Part shown: piece by piece, positions 1 to 9,610 of the stretch
Layout of the letters: each line of letters opens with the position of its first letter
Numbering within the stretch: position 1 is the first letter of the stretch
From: Propioniciclava soli
Lineage (GTDB): Bacteria > Actinomycetota > Actinomycetes > Propionibacteriales > Propionibacteriaceae
Assembly (NCBI RefSeq): GCF_014858005.1
Contig: NZ_JACYOT010000005.1
Location: 351,736 to 415,735 of the forward strand
Direction of reading: 5' to 3'
Length of the DNA: 64,000 bases
Translations under genes and position numbers: made by a program
The notes under the pieces: model-generated
Database searches by the model: none
Told to the model about the DNA's origin: nothing
Seen by the model: the letters and a program-made list of their open reading frames with translations, nothing else

Positions 1-782
1 GTCTGCTCGCGGGCACGCCCTTCCCCCCGCTCATGCGCGGGATGCTCGCGGCCCTGGCGTCCGCCTACGACTACCCCGTCGACGTCGAGTTCACCGTCAA
101 CATCACCGCCGAGGGTGCGGTGCGGGTGGGGGTCGTCCAGTGTCGGCCGCTGCAGACGCGCGGCCCGGGCGCCGCAGTGGCCATGCCGACGGTGCGCGAC
201 GAGGCGGGCGTCCTGTTCGCCGCGCACGGGGAATTCATGGGCGGCAACGTCCGCACGCCGATTCGTTACGTGGTGGCCGTCCGTCCCGAGCGCTACCTCC
301 AGCTCGGCACCCCCGCCCGCCACGGCGTGGCCCGGCTCGTCGGGCAGGTGAACCGGGCGCTGGCGTCCGAGCCGTTCCTGCTGCTCGGCCCGGGCCGGTG
401 GGGCACCTCGACCGAGGCCCTCGGCGTTCCGGTCCGCTTCGCCGAGATCAACCACGCCACCGCCCTCGTCGAGACGACCTACGCCGAGGGCGGCTTCCGG
501 CCCGAACTGAGCTACGGCAGCCACTTCTTCCAGGATCTCGTCGAGACCGGCATCTTCTACGCCGCGGTGTTCGACACCCGGCCCGACGTGACGTTCCACC
601 CCGGCCTCGCCGTCGAGCGGCCCAACCTCGTCTCCGACCTCGTGACGGACGCCGCGCCGCACCTGGCATCGGTGGTGCACGTCGCCGCGTTCGACGACCT
701 CGAGCTCGCCAGCGACGTCGTCAGCCAACGCGTGCTCTGCGCGACCGCGGGGGCGCTGGACGGCGCCCCCTGCGCCCGGTGA
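1..782 (+). CDS. PEP/pyruvate-binding domain protein, C-terminal part (5' truncated)
   Basis: The reading frame is open from base 3, so only the last 259 codons lie in the window; the TGA is at 780-782. The segment VDVEFTVN followed by VQCRPLQTR is the typical end of the ATP-grasp nucleotide-binding lobe of PEP synthase and pyruvate phosphate dikinase relatives, which transfer phosphate between ATP and pyruvate or rifamycin-type substrates. About 195 residues follow that motif, and they show no mobile phosphohistidine domain. The protein is therefore probably one of the large actinobacterial PEP/pyruvate-binding proteins of unknown substrate, not a PEP synthase. It converges on gdhA with only four bases between the stops. 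The family call is fairly firm and the function is open. Confidence 0.7.
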   Translation, partial: LLAGTPFPPLMRGMLAALASAYDYPVDVEFTVNITAEGAVRVGVVQCRPLQTRGPGAAVAMPTVRDEAGVLFAAHGEFMGGNVRTPIRYVVAVRPERYLQLGTPARHGVARLVGQVNRALASEPFLLLGPGRWGTSTEALGVPVRFAEINHATALVETTYAEGGFRPELSYGSHFFQDLVETGIFYAAVFDTRPDVTFHPGLAVERPNLVSDLVTDAAPHLASVVHVAAFDDLELASDVVSQRVLCATAGALDGAPCAR

Positions 783-786
783 GGCC

Positions 787-2217
<1,431 letters not shown>

Positions 2218-2230
2218 TCACGGAACGGAC

Positions 2231-2255
2231 GGCCCGCCCGGCCACCGGGCGGGCC
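2231..2255 (-). terminator. Hairpin terminator after leuA
   Basis: GGCCCGCCCGG (2231-2241) pairs perfectly with CCGGGCGGGCC (2245-2255) over 11 base pairs around a three-base loop, eight bases after the leuA stop codon. There is no U-tract, as is usual for GC-rich actinobacterial terminators. Confidence 0.7.
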
Positions 2256-2263
2256 GACCGGGC

Positions 2264-4015
2264 TCACAGCGCGGCGCGGCGGTTGACGGCGCTGAGCACC
2301 GCCTTCATGGACGCCGTGACGATCGAACTGTGCCGCCCGACGCCCCACAGGACGCGCGCGTCGTCGCCCTCGCCGACCTCGCACTCGACGTAGGCCGCGG
2401 CGAGGGCGTCCCCGCCGGCGGACAGGGCGTGCTCGGTGTAGTCGAGCACGCGCACCGGGTGGCCCGCCATGCCGAGGGCGTCCACGAACGCCGAGAGCGG
2501 CCCGTTGCCCTCGCCACCGACCTGCTTCTCGCGGCCGTGGACGCGCAGCGTGGCGTCCACGGTGTAGACGCCCTCCTCCGACTGCGAGCGGTACTGCAGC
2601 AGGTCGAGCGGGGTGTGCCGCGTCAGGTACTCGGACTCAAAGATCCGCCACATCTGCGCCGCGTTGACCTCGCCGCCGAGGGAGTCGGCCTGCTGCTGCA
2701 CCACCCGGCTGAACTCGATCTGGAGGCGACGCGGCAGATCCATCGAGTGGTCGTTCTTCATGATGTAGGCCATGCCGCCCTTGCCGGACTGGCTGTTGAC
2801 CCGGATGACCGCCTCGTACGTCCGGCCCACGTCGTGCGGGTCGACCGGCAGGTAGGGCGCCTCCCACGGCACCTCGTGGATCGTCTGGCCGGCGTCGGAC
2901 GCCTTCTTCTCCAGGGCCTCGAGACCCTTCTTGATGGCGTCCTGGTGCGACCCGGAGAACGCCGTGTAGACCAGATCGCCGGCGTAGGGGTGACGCGGGT
3001 GGACGCTGATGCCGGTGCAGTACTCGACCGTGCGGCGCACCTCGTCGATGTCGGAGAAGTCCACCTGCGGGTCGATGCCCTGGGTGAACAGGTTCATGGC
3101 CAGGGTGACCAGGTCGACGTTGCCGGTCCGCTCGCCGTGGCCGAACAGGCAGCCCTCGACGCGGTCGGCACCGGCCATCAGGGCCAGCTCGGTCGCCGCC
3201 ACGGCGGTGCCACGATCGTTGTGCGGGTGCAGGCTGACGCAGACGTTCTCGCGGTTGCGGATGTGGCGTCCGAAGTACTCGATCTGGTCGGCGTACGTGT
3301 TGGGGGTGCTCATCTCCACCGTGGCCGGCAGGTTGAAGATGATCTCGCGGCCGGCCTCCGGCTGCCAGACGTCGGCCACCCGGTTGCAGATCTCGACGGC
3401 GAAGTCCGTCGGCGTCTGGGTGAAGATCTCGGGGCTGTACTGGTAGCCGAACTCCACGTCACCGAGGTGCTGTTCGGCGTATTTCATGACGAGCTCGGTG
3501 CCCCGGGTGGCCATCGCGATGCACTGCGCCTCGTCGATGCCGAACACGACGCGGCGGAAGAGCTCGGCCGTCGCGTTGTACAGGTGGATGTTGGCGCGGC
3601 GGGCGCCGGCGAGCGACTCCGCGGTGCGGGCGATCAGGTCCTCCCGCGCCTGGGTCAGCACGGAGATCTGCACGTCGTCGGGGATGTGGTCGGCCTCGAT
3701 GAGCTTGCGCACGAAGTCGAAGTCGGTCTGGGACGCCGACGGGAAGCCGACCTCGATCTCCTTGTAGCCCAGCTTGACGAGCAGGTCGAACATCTTCATC
3801 TTGCGGGCGGTCGTCATCGGATCGATGAGGGCCTGGTTGCCGTCACGCAGATCGGTGGACAGCCAGCGCGGGGCGTGGGTGATCTTGCGGCTGGGCCACG
3901 TGCGGTCGGGCACGTCGACGGGCTCGAACGCGGCGTAGCGGTGGAACGGCATGGGGCTGGGCTGTTGCACGGGCGCACCCTGCTGGGCGGCCGTACCGAA
4001 GGTGGTGGTGCTCAT
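2264..4015 (-). CDS. leuA: 2-isopropylmalate synthase
   Basis: This 583-residue enzyme condenses acetyl-CoA with 2-oxoisovalerate, the first committed step of leucine synthesis. The HMGL-like barrel shows DLRDGNQ at residues 55-61, with the metal-binding Asp and catalytic Arg, and HPHNDRG at 263-269. GHGERTGNVDL follows, and a LeuA dimer/regulatory domain fills the C-terminus and would carry leucine feedback. The length fits the long actinobacterial type. ATG 4015 was chosen because AGGAAAGAG precedes it; the 66 open codons further upstream are low-complexity and overlap the leader. A 14-codon leucine-rich leader ORF lies 97 bases upstream, which suggests ribosome-mediated attenuation. Confidence 0.97.
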   Translation of the reverse strand: MSTTTFGTAAQQGAPVQQPSPMPFHRYAAFEPVDVPDRTWPSRKITHAPRWLSTDLRDGNQALIDPMTTARKMKMFDLLVKLGYKEIEVGFPSASQTDFDFVRKLIEADHIPDDVQISVLTQAREDLIARTAESLAGARRANIHLYNATAELFRRVVFGIDEAQCIAMATRGTELVMKYAEQHLGDVEFGYQYSPEIFTQTPTDFAVEICNRVADVWQPEAGREIIFNLPATVEMSTPNTYADQIEYFGRHIRNRENVCVSLHPHNDRGTAVAATELALMAGADRVEGCLFGHGERTGNVDLVTLAMNLFTQGIDPQVDFSDIDEVRRTVEYCTGISVHPRHPYAGDLVYTAFSGSHQDAIKKGLEALEKKASDAGQTIHEVPWEAPYLPVDPHDVGRTYEAVIRVNSQSGKGGMAYIMKNDHSMDLPRRLQIEFSRVVQQQADSLGGEVNAAQMWRIFESEYLTRHTPLDLLQYRSQSEEGVYTVDATLRVHGREKQVGGEGNGPLSAFVDALGMAGHPVRVLDYTEHALSAGGDALAAAYVECEVGEGDDARVLWGVGRHSSIVTASMKAVLSAVNRRAAL

Positions 4016-4063
4016 GGCTCTTTCCTGTCGGTGGATGGGGGCTGCCAGGCGCGTGGAGAAACT

Positions 4064-4128
4064 CCGCAACGAGGAAGCCTGACGCCTCGCACGCCCACGG
4101 TGGGGCGGAGGTCTAGGCCTCGCTGCGG
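4064..4128 (-). promoter_or_regulatory. leuA attenuator region with mutually exclusive stems
   Basis: On the minus-strand RNA, CCGCAGCGAGG (4118-4128, inside the last codons of the leader ORF) pairs with CCUCGUUGCGG (4064-4074) over 11 pairs with one G-U. The same downstream strand can instead pair with GCGAGG at 4085-4090. A ribosome stalled on the leader leucine codons would decide between the two stems. A small GGAG-UUU-CUCC hairpin follows. The folding is my reading and has not been computed. Confidence 0.5.
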
Positions 4129-4157
4129 CGACCAAGAAGCAGGTACGCCCATGCCAT
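4113..4157 (-). CDS. leuL: leuA leader peptide (14 aa, three consecutive Leu codons)
   Basis: ATG at 4155-4157 opens a 14-codon frame that ends in TAG at 4113-4115 and reads MAWAYLLLGRRSEA. Three leucine codons in a row (CTG CTT CTT, 4134-4142) sit in its middle. Leucine-rich leader peptides that control leuA by attenuation are established for actinobacteria. The position fits that model, 97 bases upstream of leuA and overlapping one half of a pair of alternative stems. The small size and the absence of a clear ribosome binding site are the main reasons for caution. Confidence 0.65.
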   Translation of the reverse strand: MAWAYLLLGRRSEA

Positions 4158-4257
4158 GGCGTCATGCTACACATCCCTGCCGGCCCCGGTGCGCCGGCTT
4201 CCCGGGCGTCCACCCGTTGGTCATCTGGGTGTCACCCACGGTGCGTAGGGTCGATCC

Positions 4258-4560
4258 ATGAGCGAGGACCAGCAGAACTTCGATCCGTTCGCCGCCGGCG
4301 CGGGCCACGCCCACGCCCAGCGTGGGGAGCAGGCCACCGAAGAGCGCAACCACGACGCGGCAGACGCCGACCCGTCGGGTGCGGACGCCCCGGAGCCCGG
4401 CCACCTGGGCAACGACCTCTCCAAGATGACGCTCCTGGACACCGATCTGGAAGAACTCGCCGCCCAGGAGGCGCCCGAGCCGGATGAGTCGATCCAGACC
4501 GCGATCCACGACCTCCAGGCCGTGACGGACAAGCACGACATTCCCGGCTCACTGCCCTGA
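4258..4560 (+). CDS. Small acidic hypothetical protein
   Basis: This 100-residue, strongly acidic and Ala/His/Asp-rich soluble protein has no recognisable domain, signal peptide or membrane segment. Its first half (FDPFAAGAGHAHAQ) looks disordered, and residues 50-100 could form one or two amphipathic helices. A TAGGGT box at 4246-4251 lies only six bases before the ATG and no Shine-Dalgarno sequence is visible, so the mRNA is probably leaderless. It is divergent from leuA and faces the CNNM gene end-on. Function unknown. Confidence 0.55.
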   Translation: MSEDQQNFDPFAAGAGHAHAQRGEQATEERNHDAADADPSGADAPEPGHLGNDLSKMTLLDTDLEELAAQEAPEPDESIQTAIHDLQAVTDKHDIPGSLP

Positions 4561-4607
4561 CGGGCTCACTCTGACCGGCCCATGCTGGCGGTTCGGTCTG
4601 ATCGGGT

Positions 4608-5663
4608 TCAGTGCTGGTCGCCCTCCTCGGGCACCCCGGACTCGACCATGGCCGAGGGCATGAGCCCCGGCAGGATGTCGGACAGGCTCAGGACGCCGAC
4701 CTCGGCTCCCGACTCGGTGACGACGGCGAGCTGCGTCCGATGGCGCCGCAGCTCGGCGAGCACCGCGGTCAGCCCCGCGCCCGCGTCCACGACCACCGGG
4801 GTGCGTGCGAGGCTGCGCACCGGGGCGTCCGACGCCACGGCCAGGGTGTCGCGGACGTGCGCGACACCCACGGTGCGGTCGCCGTCCCGCACGAGGATGC
4901 GCAGGTGCCCACTCGCGCGGGTGGCGGCCTGGACGTCCGCGGCCGTGGCGTCCGCCGACACCGCGGTGAAGTGCTGCTGCTCGGCCAGCATCTCCCGCAC
5001 GGTCTGGTCGCGCAGCCGCAGCACCGAGGTGAGCGAGCCGCGGTAGCGGACGTCGAGCGCGCCGACGTTCGCGGAGTGCTCGACGAGCTCGCGCAGGCCC
5101 GCGACGTCCTGGCCCGCAGAGAGTTCATCCACGGGCTCGGCACCCGCCTTGCGCACCAACCAGTTGGCTGCGGCGTTCATGCCGACCAGCAGCGGCCGGA
5201 CGACGGCCATGAATGCCCGCATCGGCAGCGCCAACAGCACCGAGGAGTCCTCCGGGTGGGCGATCGCCCACGACTTCGGGGCCATCTCCCCCACCACCAG
5301 GTGCAGGAACGTGACGACCACCAGAGCCAGCACGAAGGCGACCACGTCGGCCACCACCAGCGGGAGTCCGACCGCCTCCAGCGGCGCCATCAACCAGTGG
5401 TGCACCGCCGGCTTGGTGATGGCGCCCAGCGCCAGGGTGCAGACGGTGATGCCGAGCTGGGATCCGGCCAGGAGAAGGGTGATCTCGGAGGAGTTCTTGA
5501 GCGCGGCGCGGCCGGCGGCGGAGTCGGCACGCTCCTCGAGCCGGTGCTGCTTGGATGCCATGAGCGCGAACTCGGTGGCCACGAAGAAGGCGGAGGCAAC
5601 GATGATGACGACGGTCAAGGCGATCACCGCGCCGGTGCTCAACGACGTCTCGAGCGGGGTCAT
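4608..5663 (-). CDS. CNNM/DUF21 membrane protein with CBS pair, lacking CorC-C domain
   Basis: This 351-residue membrane protein begins with an N-terminal helix (VIALTVVIIVASAFFVATEF). The DUF21 transmembrane domain has further hydrophobic helices to about residue 150, and a cytosolic CBS pair follows at roughly 190-340. CNNM/CorC-family proteins are linked to Mg2+ or other divalent-cation efflux. Unlike its upstream partner it ends after the CBS region without the CorC/HlyC domain. The start reads GTGATG: the ATG at 5663 overlaps the TGA of the upstream gene by one base, and GTG 5666 is the alternative. Such long/short tandem pairs occur in other actinobacteria, for example mycobacteria, and probably work together. 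Confidence 0.85.
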   Translation of the reverse strand: MTPLETSLSTGAVIALTVVIIVASAFFVATEFALMASKQHRLEERADSAAGRAALKNSSEITLLLAGSQLGITVCTLALGAITKPAVHHWLMAPLEAVGLPLVVADVVAFVLALVVVTFLHLVVGEMAPKSWAIAHPEDSSVLLALPMRAFMAVVRPLLVGMNAAANWLVRKAGAEPVDELSAGQDVAGLRELVEHSANVGALDVRYRGSLTSVLRLRDQTVREMLAEQQHFTAVSADATAADVQAATRASGHLRILVRDGDRTVGVAHVRDTLAVASDAPVRSLARTPVVVDAGAGLTAVLAELRRHRTQLAVVTESGAEVGVLSLSDILPGLMPSAMVESGVPEEGDQH

Positions 5664-7048
5664 CACGCACCCCCGTCCGCGGCCGGGCCTTCGGTGGCGG
5701 CGCCGTCCTCGGCCAGGGAGATGAGCACCCGGCCGGGCACGTGGCGCGCCACCTCGAGCACTTCGAGGGTGACATGCCGCGGCGGCGTGTCAGGGTGCAG
5801 GGCGAGCTGGGCGGGGGTGGGTTCGAGCCGCAGCGTGACGCTCTGCCCCACCTCGGGAAGGTCACCGAACTCGCGGATGACGAGGCCGGCGATGGTCTGG
5901 AAGTCCCCCTCGGGCAGGGTCAGGCCGGTGCTGCGCTCCACCTCGTCCACGTGGACGTCACCCGCCACCTCCCACGGCCCCTCCGGCGCCCCCGGGGACG
6001 CGTCGGCCTCGACCGGGTCGTGCTCGTCGGCGATGTCGCCGATGATCTCCTCCACGAGGTCCTCCACCGTGACGATGCCGACGAAGGCACCGAACTCGTC
6101 CACCACGCACGCGATCTCGGCGTGGGCGTCCGCCAGTGCTGCCTGCGCATCCGGCAACGGCATGAAGACGGGCACCACCAGCGCCTCGCGGGTGATGCGG
6201 GTCACCGAGAGATCCGCGTCGGCGGGCACCCCGAGCACGTCGACCAGGTCGACGACGCCGACGACCCGCTCGCCGGCATCGAGGACCGGGTAGCGGGTGT
6301 GACCGGTCGCCATGAGCGCGCGCACCTCGGCGACGGTGACGGTGTCACGCACCGTGTCGACGCCGACCCGCGGCACCATGGCGTGCTGGACGTCGCGGCG
6401 GGGGAAGTCGAGGATGCGATCAATGACCACCGCGAGGGTCGGCGCAAGGGTGCCGGCGTCGCGGGAGAGGGCGACGACGCGCTCGAGGTCCGTGGCGGAC
6501 GCGGTGGCCTCGACGTCGTGCACGGGCTCGATGCGGAGCGCACGCAACAGCAGCTCGGCCGCCTTGTCGAACACCCAGATCACGGGGCCCAGCACGGTCA
6601 GGTAGATCCGGGTCGAGGGCGTCAGCGCGTCCGCCGTCTGCGCCGACCGCGCGATCGCGTAGTTCTTGGGGAACAATTCGCCGAACAGCATCTGCACCAG
6701 CGTGGAGAACGCCAGGGCCACGATGCCGCCGATCGTGACGCTGATGGCGGTGCTCGTGCCGCCGGTGACCAGGCTGGCAAACGCCTGACCGATGAGGGGC
6801 TCGGCAACGTAACCGACCAGCAGGCCGGTGACCGTGATGCCCAGCTGGGCCCCCGACAGCATGAACGAGGTGCGTCGGGTGATGGTGAGCGTCGCCTCGG
6901 CGCGCTGGTCGCCGGCCGACGCGCGGCTGGCGAGCCGCGAGCGGTCCACGGCGACGTAGGCGAACTCCTGGGCCACGAAGTAGGCCGTCGCGGCCGTGAT
7001 GGCGAACACCACCACCACGCCGACCAGGAGGGAGACGATCGGGGTCAT
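5663..7048 (-). CDS. CNNM/CorC-family protein (DUF21-CBS-CorC_C)
   Basis: This 461-residue protein has the full architecture: a DUF21 membrane domain (starting TPIVSLLVGVVVVFAITAAT), a CBS pair around residues 215-335, and a C-terminal CorC/HlyC domain (about 360-440, with the motif GDFQTIAGLVI). Members are implicated in divalent-cation export and the CBS pair may sense nucleotides. The acidic linker between CBS and CorC_C is typical. The gene is translationally coupled on both sides: ATGA overlap with the upstream DUF1707 gene and a one-base TGATG junction downstream. The three genes form one minus-strand operon. Confidence 0.88.
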   Translation of the reverse strand: MTPIVSLLVGVVVVFAITAATAYFVAQEFAYVAVDRSRLASRASAGDQRAEATLTITRRTSFMLSGAQLGITVTGLLVGYVAEPLIGQAFASLVTGGTSTAISVTIGGIVALAFSTLVQMLFGELFPKNYAIARSAQTADALTPSTRIYLTVLGPVIWVFDKAAELLLRALRIEPVHDVEATASATDLERVVALSRDAGTLAPTLAVVIDRILDFPRRDVQHAMVPRVGVDTVRDTVTVAEVRALMATGHTRYPVLDAGERVVGVVDLVDVLGVPADADLSVTRITREALVVPVFMPLPDAQAALADAHAEIACVVDEFGAFVGIVTVEDLVEEIIGDIADEHDPVEADASPGAPEGPWEVAGDVHVDEVERSTGLTLPEGDFQTIAGLVIREFGDLPEVGQSVTLRLEPTPAQLALHPDTPPRHVTLEVLEVARHVPGRVLISLAEDGAATEGPAADGGA

Positions 7049-7743
7049 CGGCCGGCCTCCAGTGCGGCCCGAACGGCAGCACTGCCGGCGTCGCGATCGC
7101 GCGTGAGCAGCCGCTCCGCCCGGCGCTCGTCCCCCCGCGTGGGCGTCCGGACGGTCACCGTGCCGCTCACCCGGCCGCGGACGACGAGGCGAGCGCCCTC
7201 AGCGCTGGGGCGGGTGGGCACGGTGCTCGTCACGCTGGAGCTGGAGTCGATCTGCAGACCCTGGGTGTCGACGCCCCAACTGGCAGGGACGACGAGGGTC
7301 GCCGCACCCCACCCACTCCCCACCAGCACGAGATCGATGATGGGCGCGAGCGCCTGGGCACGAGTGAAGTCCAGTGTCAGGCTGCCGATGCCGTACTGCG
7401 CCTCGAGGAAGGGCGGCACGTCCCACTCCCCCAGCACGCGCAACATGCGCCAGCCGCTGGATCGCAGCAACAGCGGCTCCTCGAAGCGCCATCCCGGCCC
7501 CGTCCCGGGAGTGGACTGCTCCCCCAACAGCGCCGCCAGCTCGGCCGCGGGCAGGAGGTCGTCCAACACGGCGGCCAGGTCCCCCCGGGTGCGGGCGTTC
7601 ACGGCCCGCGGGACGCGATCCTCGAGTTCGTCGAAGGTGATCCGGGCGTCGGCGGCCGCGTTGCGCAGCGTCTCCAGCGCGTGTTCGCGATGGACGGTGC
7701 CGACACGGAGTGTCGCCTCCGGCCCGGGGCTCCCAACTGTCAT
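7045..7743 (-). CDS. DUF1707 domain protein with C-terminal beta-rich region
   Basis: This 232-residue protein carries an N-terminal DUF1707 domain, with the hallmark spacing RVGTVHREHALETLRN followed by GRIT-like and RGDLAAVLDDL stretches (residues 13-65). The remaining 150 residues look beta-rich and resemble the LiaF-like/cell-wall-active-antibiotic-response fold often joined to DUF1707. No membrane helix is evident. It is the first gene of the CNNM operon and overlaps the next start by four bases. DUF1707 proteins are mostly of unknown function. An envelope-stress role is an inference from context. Confidence 0.75.
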   Translation of the reverse strand: MTVGSPGPEATLRVGTVHREHALETLRNAAADARITFDELEDRVPRAVNARTRGDLAAVLDDLLPAAELAALLGEQSTPGTGPGWRFEEPLLLRSSGWRMLRVLGEWDVPPFLEAQYGIGSLTLDFTRAQALAPIIDLVLVGSGWGAATLVVPASWGVDTQGLQIDSSSSVTSTVPTRPSAEGARLVVRGRVSGTVTVRTPTRGDERRAERLLTRDRDAGSAAVRAALEAGR

Positions 7744-7779
7744 GACGACGACCCTAGTCCGACCCGGACGTTGATGCCC

Positions 7780-8388
7780 TCACCGTGAGGCTCGGGCTCC
7801 GTTCAGTGCGAGACTCACGAGGGTGGCCAAGCGTTCGGGGAGGGGACGCCAGGAGTCCATGCCCTGCCGGGCGCGGTTGAGTTCAACCAGACCGGCGGAG
7901 ATCACCATGCGCGCGGCGGCCCGAGCGGCCTCAGGCGGGGCGTCGGCGCCGATGATGTCGGTGATGCGGCGTTCGAGCTGGTCGACCTCGGCGAGGACGG
8001 CGTCCCGGTGCACCCCGTCTTGGCCGAACAGCAATTCCCGGGCCACCGCCATCGTGTTGGCGGGGTCGTGCGCCGACGCGGTCACGAATGGCTCGAGCAG
8101 GGCGAGGATGGCCTCGACCGGGTCATCGTGGCCGTCCGCCTGCTCCAGCACGTGCGGGAAGTCCCGACGCCACCGGTCCGCGACCACCATCATCAACAGC
8201 TCCGGCTTGCTGGCCGCGTACTGGAAGACCGTGCCCGCCGCCACGTCGGCCGCGTGGGCCACCGACGCCATCGTCATCTTGTCGTAGCCGTCGCGCTCCA
8301 GCCCGGCGGACGCCGCGGCCAGGATCCGTGCCCGCTTGTCGGCCTTGCTGCGCTCGCGCCGCCCTCCTGCGATCGTGGTTGGTGTCAT
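7780..8388 (-). CDS. TetR-family transcriptional regulator
   Basis: This 202-residue protein has a TetR helix-turn-helix near its N-terminus (RARILAAASAGLERDGYDKM, then MASVAHAADVAAGTVFQYAA) and an all-helical ligand domain. ATG 8388 was chosen because the HTH then lies at the usual distance from the N-terminus. The GGAGGT upstream is unusually close, and an in-frame TTG at 8424 is an alternative. It is divergent from the catalase-like/Dyp operon with a 115-bp intergenic region that holds inverted repeats in the facing promoter. It is most simply a repressor of that operon, perhaps responding to peroxide-modified or lipophilic ligands. Confidence 0.85.
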   Translation of the reverse strand: MTPTTIAGGRRERSKADKRARILAAASAGLERDGYDKMTMASVAHAADVAAGTVFQYAASKPELLMMVVADRWRRDFPHVLEQADGHDDPVEAILALLEPFVTASAHDPANTMAVARELLFGQDGVHRDAVLAEVDQLERRITDIIGADAPPEAARAAARMVISAGLVELNRARQGMDSWRPLPERLATLVSLALNGARASR

Positions 8389-8420
8389 ACCTCCGCATCC
8401 TACGCCGTGGCGACACTCGC

Positions 8421-8470
8421 TCAATGTTGATCTTCCTCATCTTTGACATCCGCTCATTTTTGAGTAGCCT
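8421..8470 (+). promoter_or_regulatory. Promoter of catalase-like/Dyp operon with overlapping inverted repeats
   Basis: TTGACA (8443-8448) and TAGCCT (8465-8470) are separated by 16 bases and form the best -35/-10 pair in the window. The spacer contains the perfect inverted repeat CTCA-TTTT-TGAG (8453-8464). A second one, TCAA-TG-TTGA, lies at 8421-8430. These are good candidate operators for the divergent TetR regulator. Confidence 0.65.
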
Positions 8471-8503
8471 CAGATGTGTACCCAACGAAACCATGGAGGA
8501 ACC

Positions 8504-9583
8504 GTGAACCACCTGCGCTACCGAGATGACCTCGAGACCATTCAGCCCAACGAGGAGCGCATCGCCCACGAGATCGTGGAGCACATGGGGCACACGCAGT
8601 TGGCGGCCGCCGGCCGCCACCGTCACGCCCACCGGGATGCCCACGCCAAGAGCCACGCACTGCTCACCGGCACCCTGCGCGTCCTCGACAACCTTCCCGA
8701 CGAGCTCGCCCAGGGCGCCTTCGCCAATGCTGGCGAGCACGAGGTCGTCGCGCGGCTGTCGTCCGCGCCCGGCGACATCCGCAGCGACGAGGTGCCGGCG
8801 CCGCGCGGGTTCGCGCTGAAGATCCTCGGCGTCGAGGGCGAGCGGATGCCCGACCACCCCGACTCCACGAACCAGGACCTGCTGATGGTCAACTTCCCCG
8901 TGCTGGCCTTCGGCACCGTCGCGCGCTACCAGGAGATGCTGGGGCTGCTCGAGTCGCAGGCCGAGCGGCCAGCGGCCGTGCAGCGGGGCGTCGCCGCCAC
9001 CGCCCGCGCCGTCGAGAAGGGGGTGGAGCGCCTCGGCCGCACCCCGAGCGCCACCCTCCAGGGCCTGGCCCGCGACTACGCCCACCCGCTCGGTGAGACC
9101 TACCACACCCAAGGTGCGCTCCGGTACGGCGACGCCGTCGCCAAGCTCTCCCTCGCGCCGGTCGGGGCCGTCGCCGAGCTCACCGGCCGGCCGATCGAGC
9201 CCGACTTCGACAGCAACGCGGACGCCATCGCGCGCCACTTCCGCGACGCCGGCGCCGACTACGAGCTCCGCGTCCAGCTCTGCACCGACCTGGAGCGCAT
9301 GCCGATCGAGGACGCCGCAGTGCTGTGGGATCCGGCCCTGTCGCCCCACCGCACCGTCGCGACCCTGCACCTGCCCCCGCAGGACCTCAGCTCGCCCGCG
9401 CGGCGGGTCCACGGTGACGACCACCTGTCGTTCAGCCCCTTCAACGGGCTGGCGGCCCACCGCCCGCTGGGCTCGATCATGCGCGTGCGTCGGCTCGCCT
9501 ACGCCCAGTCCTCCGACCTGCGGCACCGCCTCAACGCGGTCGCCCCCGCCGAACCGATGTCGGCCTCCGACATCCCCGCCTGA
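8504..9583 (+). CDS. Catalase-family haem protein (y4iL-like)
   Basis: This 359-residue protein resembles the short catalase-like haem-binding proteins of the y4iL type, with catalase-fold stretches such as HEVVARLSSAPGD and APRGFALKILGVEG around residues 75-115. It is much shorter than monofunctional catalases (about 480 or more residues), so activity on H2O2 cannot be assumed; organic hydroperoxide or lipid substrates are possible. GTG 8504 was chosen because GGAGGA lies four bases upstream. It is the first gene of a three-gene operon with two Dyp-type proteins and lies directly behind a promoter with apparent TetR operators. Confidence 0.8.
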   Translation: MNHLRYRDDLETIQPNEERIAHEIVEHMGHTQLAAAGRHRHAHRDAHAKSHALLTGTLRVLDNLPDELAQGAFANAGEHEVVARLSSAPGDIRSDEVPAPRGFALKILGVEGERMPDHPDSTNQDLLMVNFPVLAFGTVARYQEMLGLLESQAERPAAVQRGVAATARAVEKGVERLGRTPSATLQGLARDYAHPLGETYHTQGALRYGDAVAKLSLAPVGAVAELTGRPIEPDFDSNADAIARHFRDAGADYELRVQLCTDLERMPIEDAAVLWDPALSPHRTVATLHLPPQDLSSPARRVHGDDHLSFSPFNGLAAHRPLGSIMRVRRLAYAQSSDLRHRLNAVAPAEPMSASDIPA

Positions 9584-9610
9584 GCACCACCTCCCGAAAG
9601 GAAACCCCCC

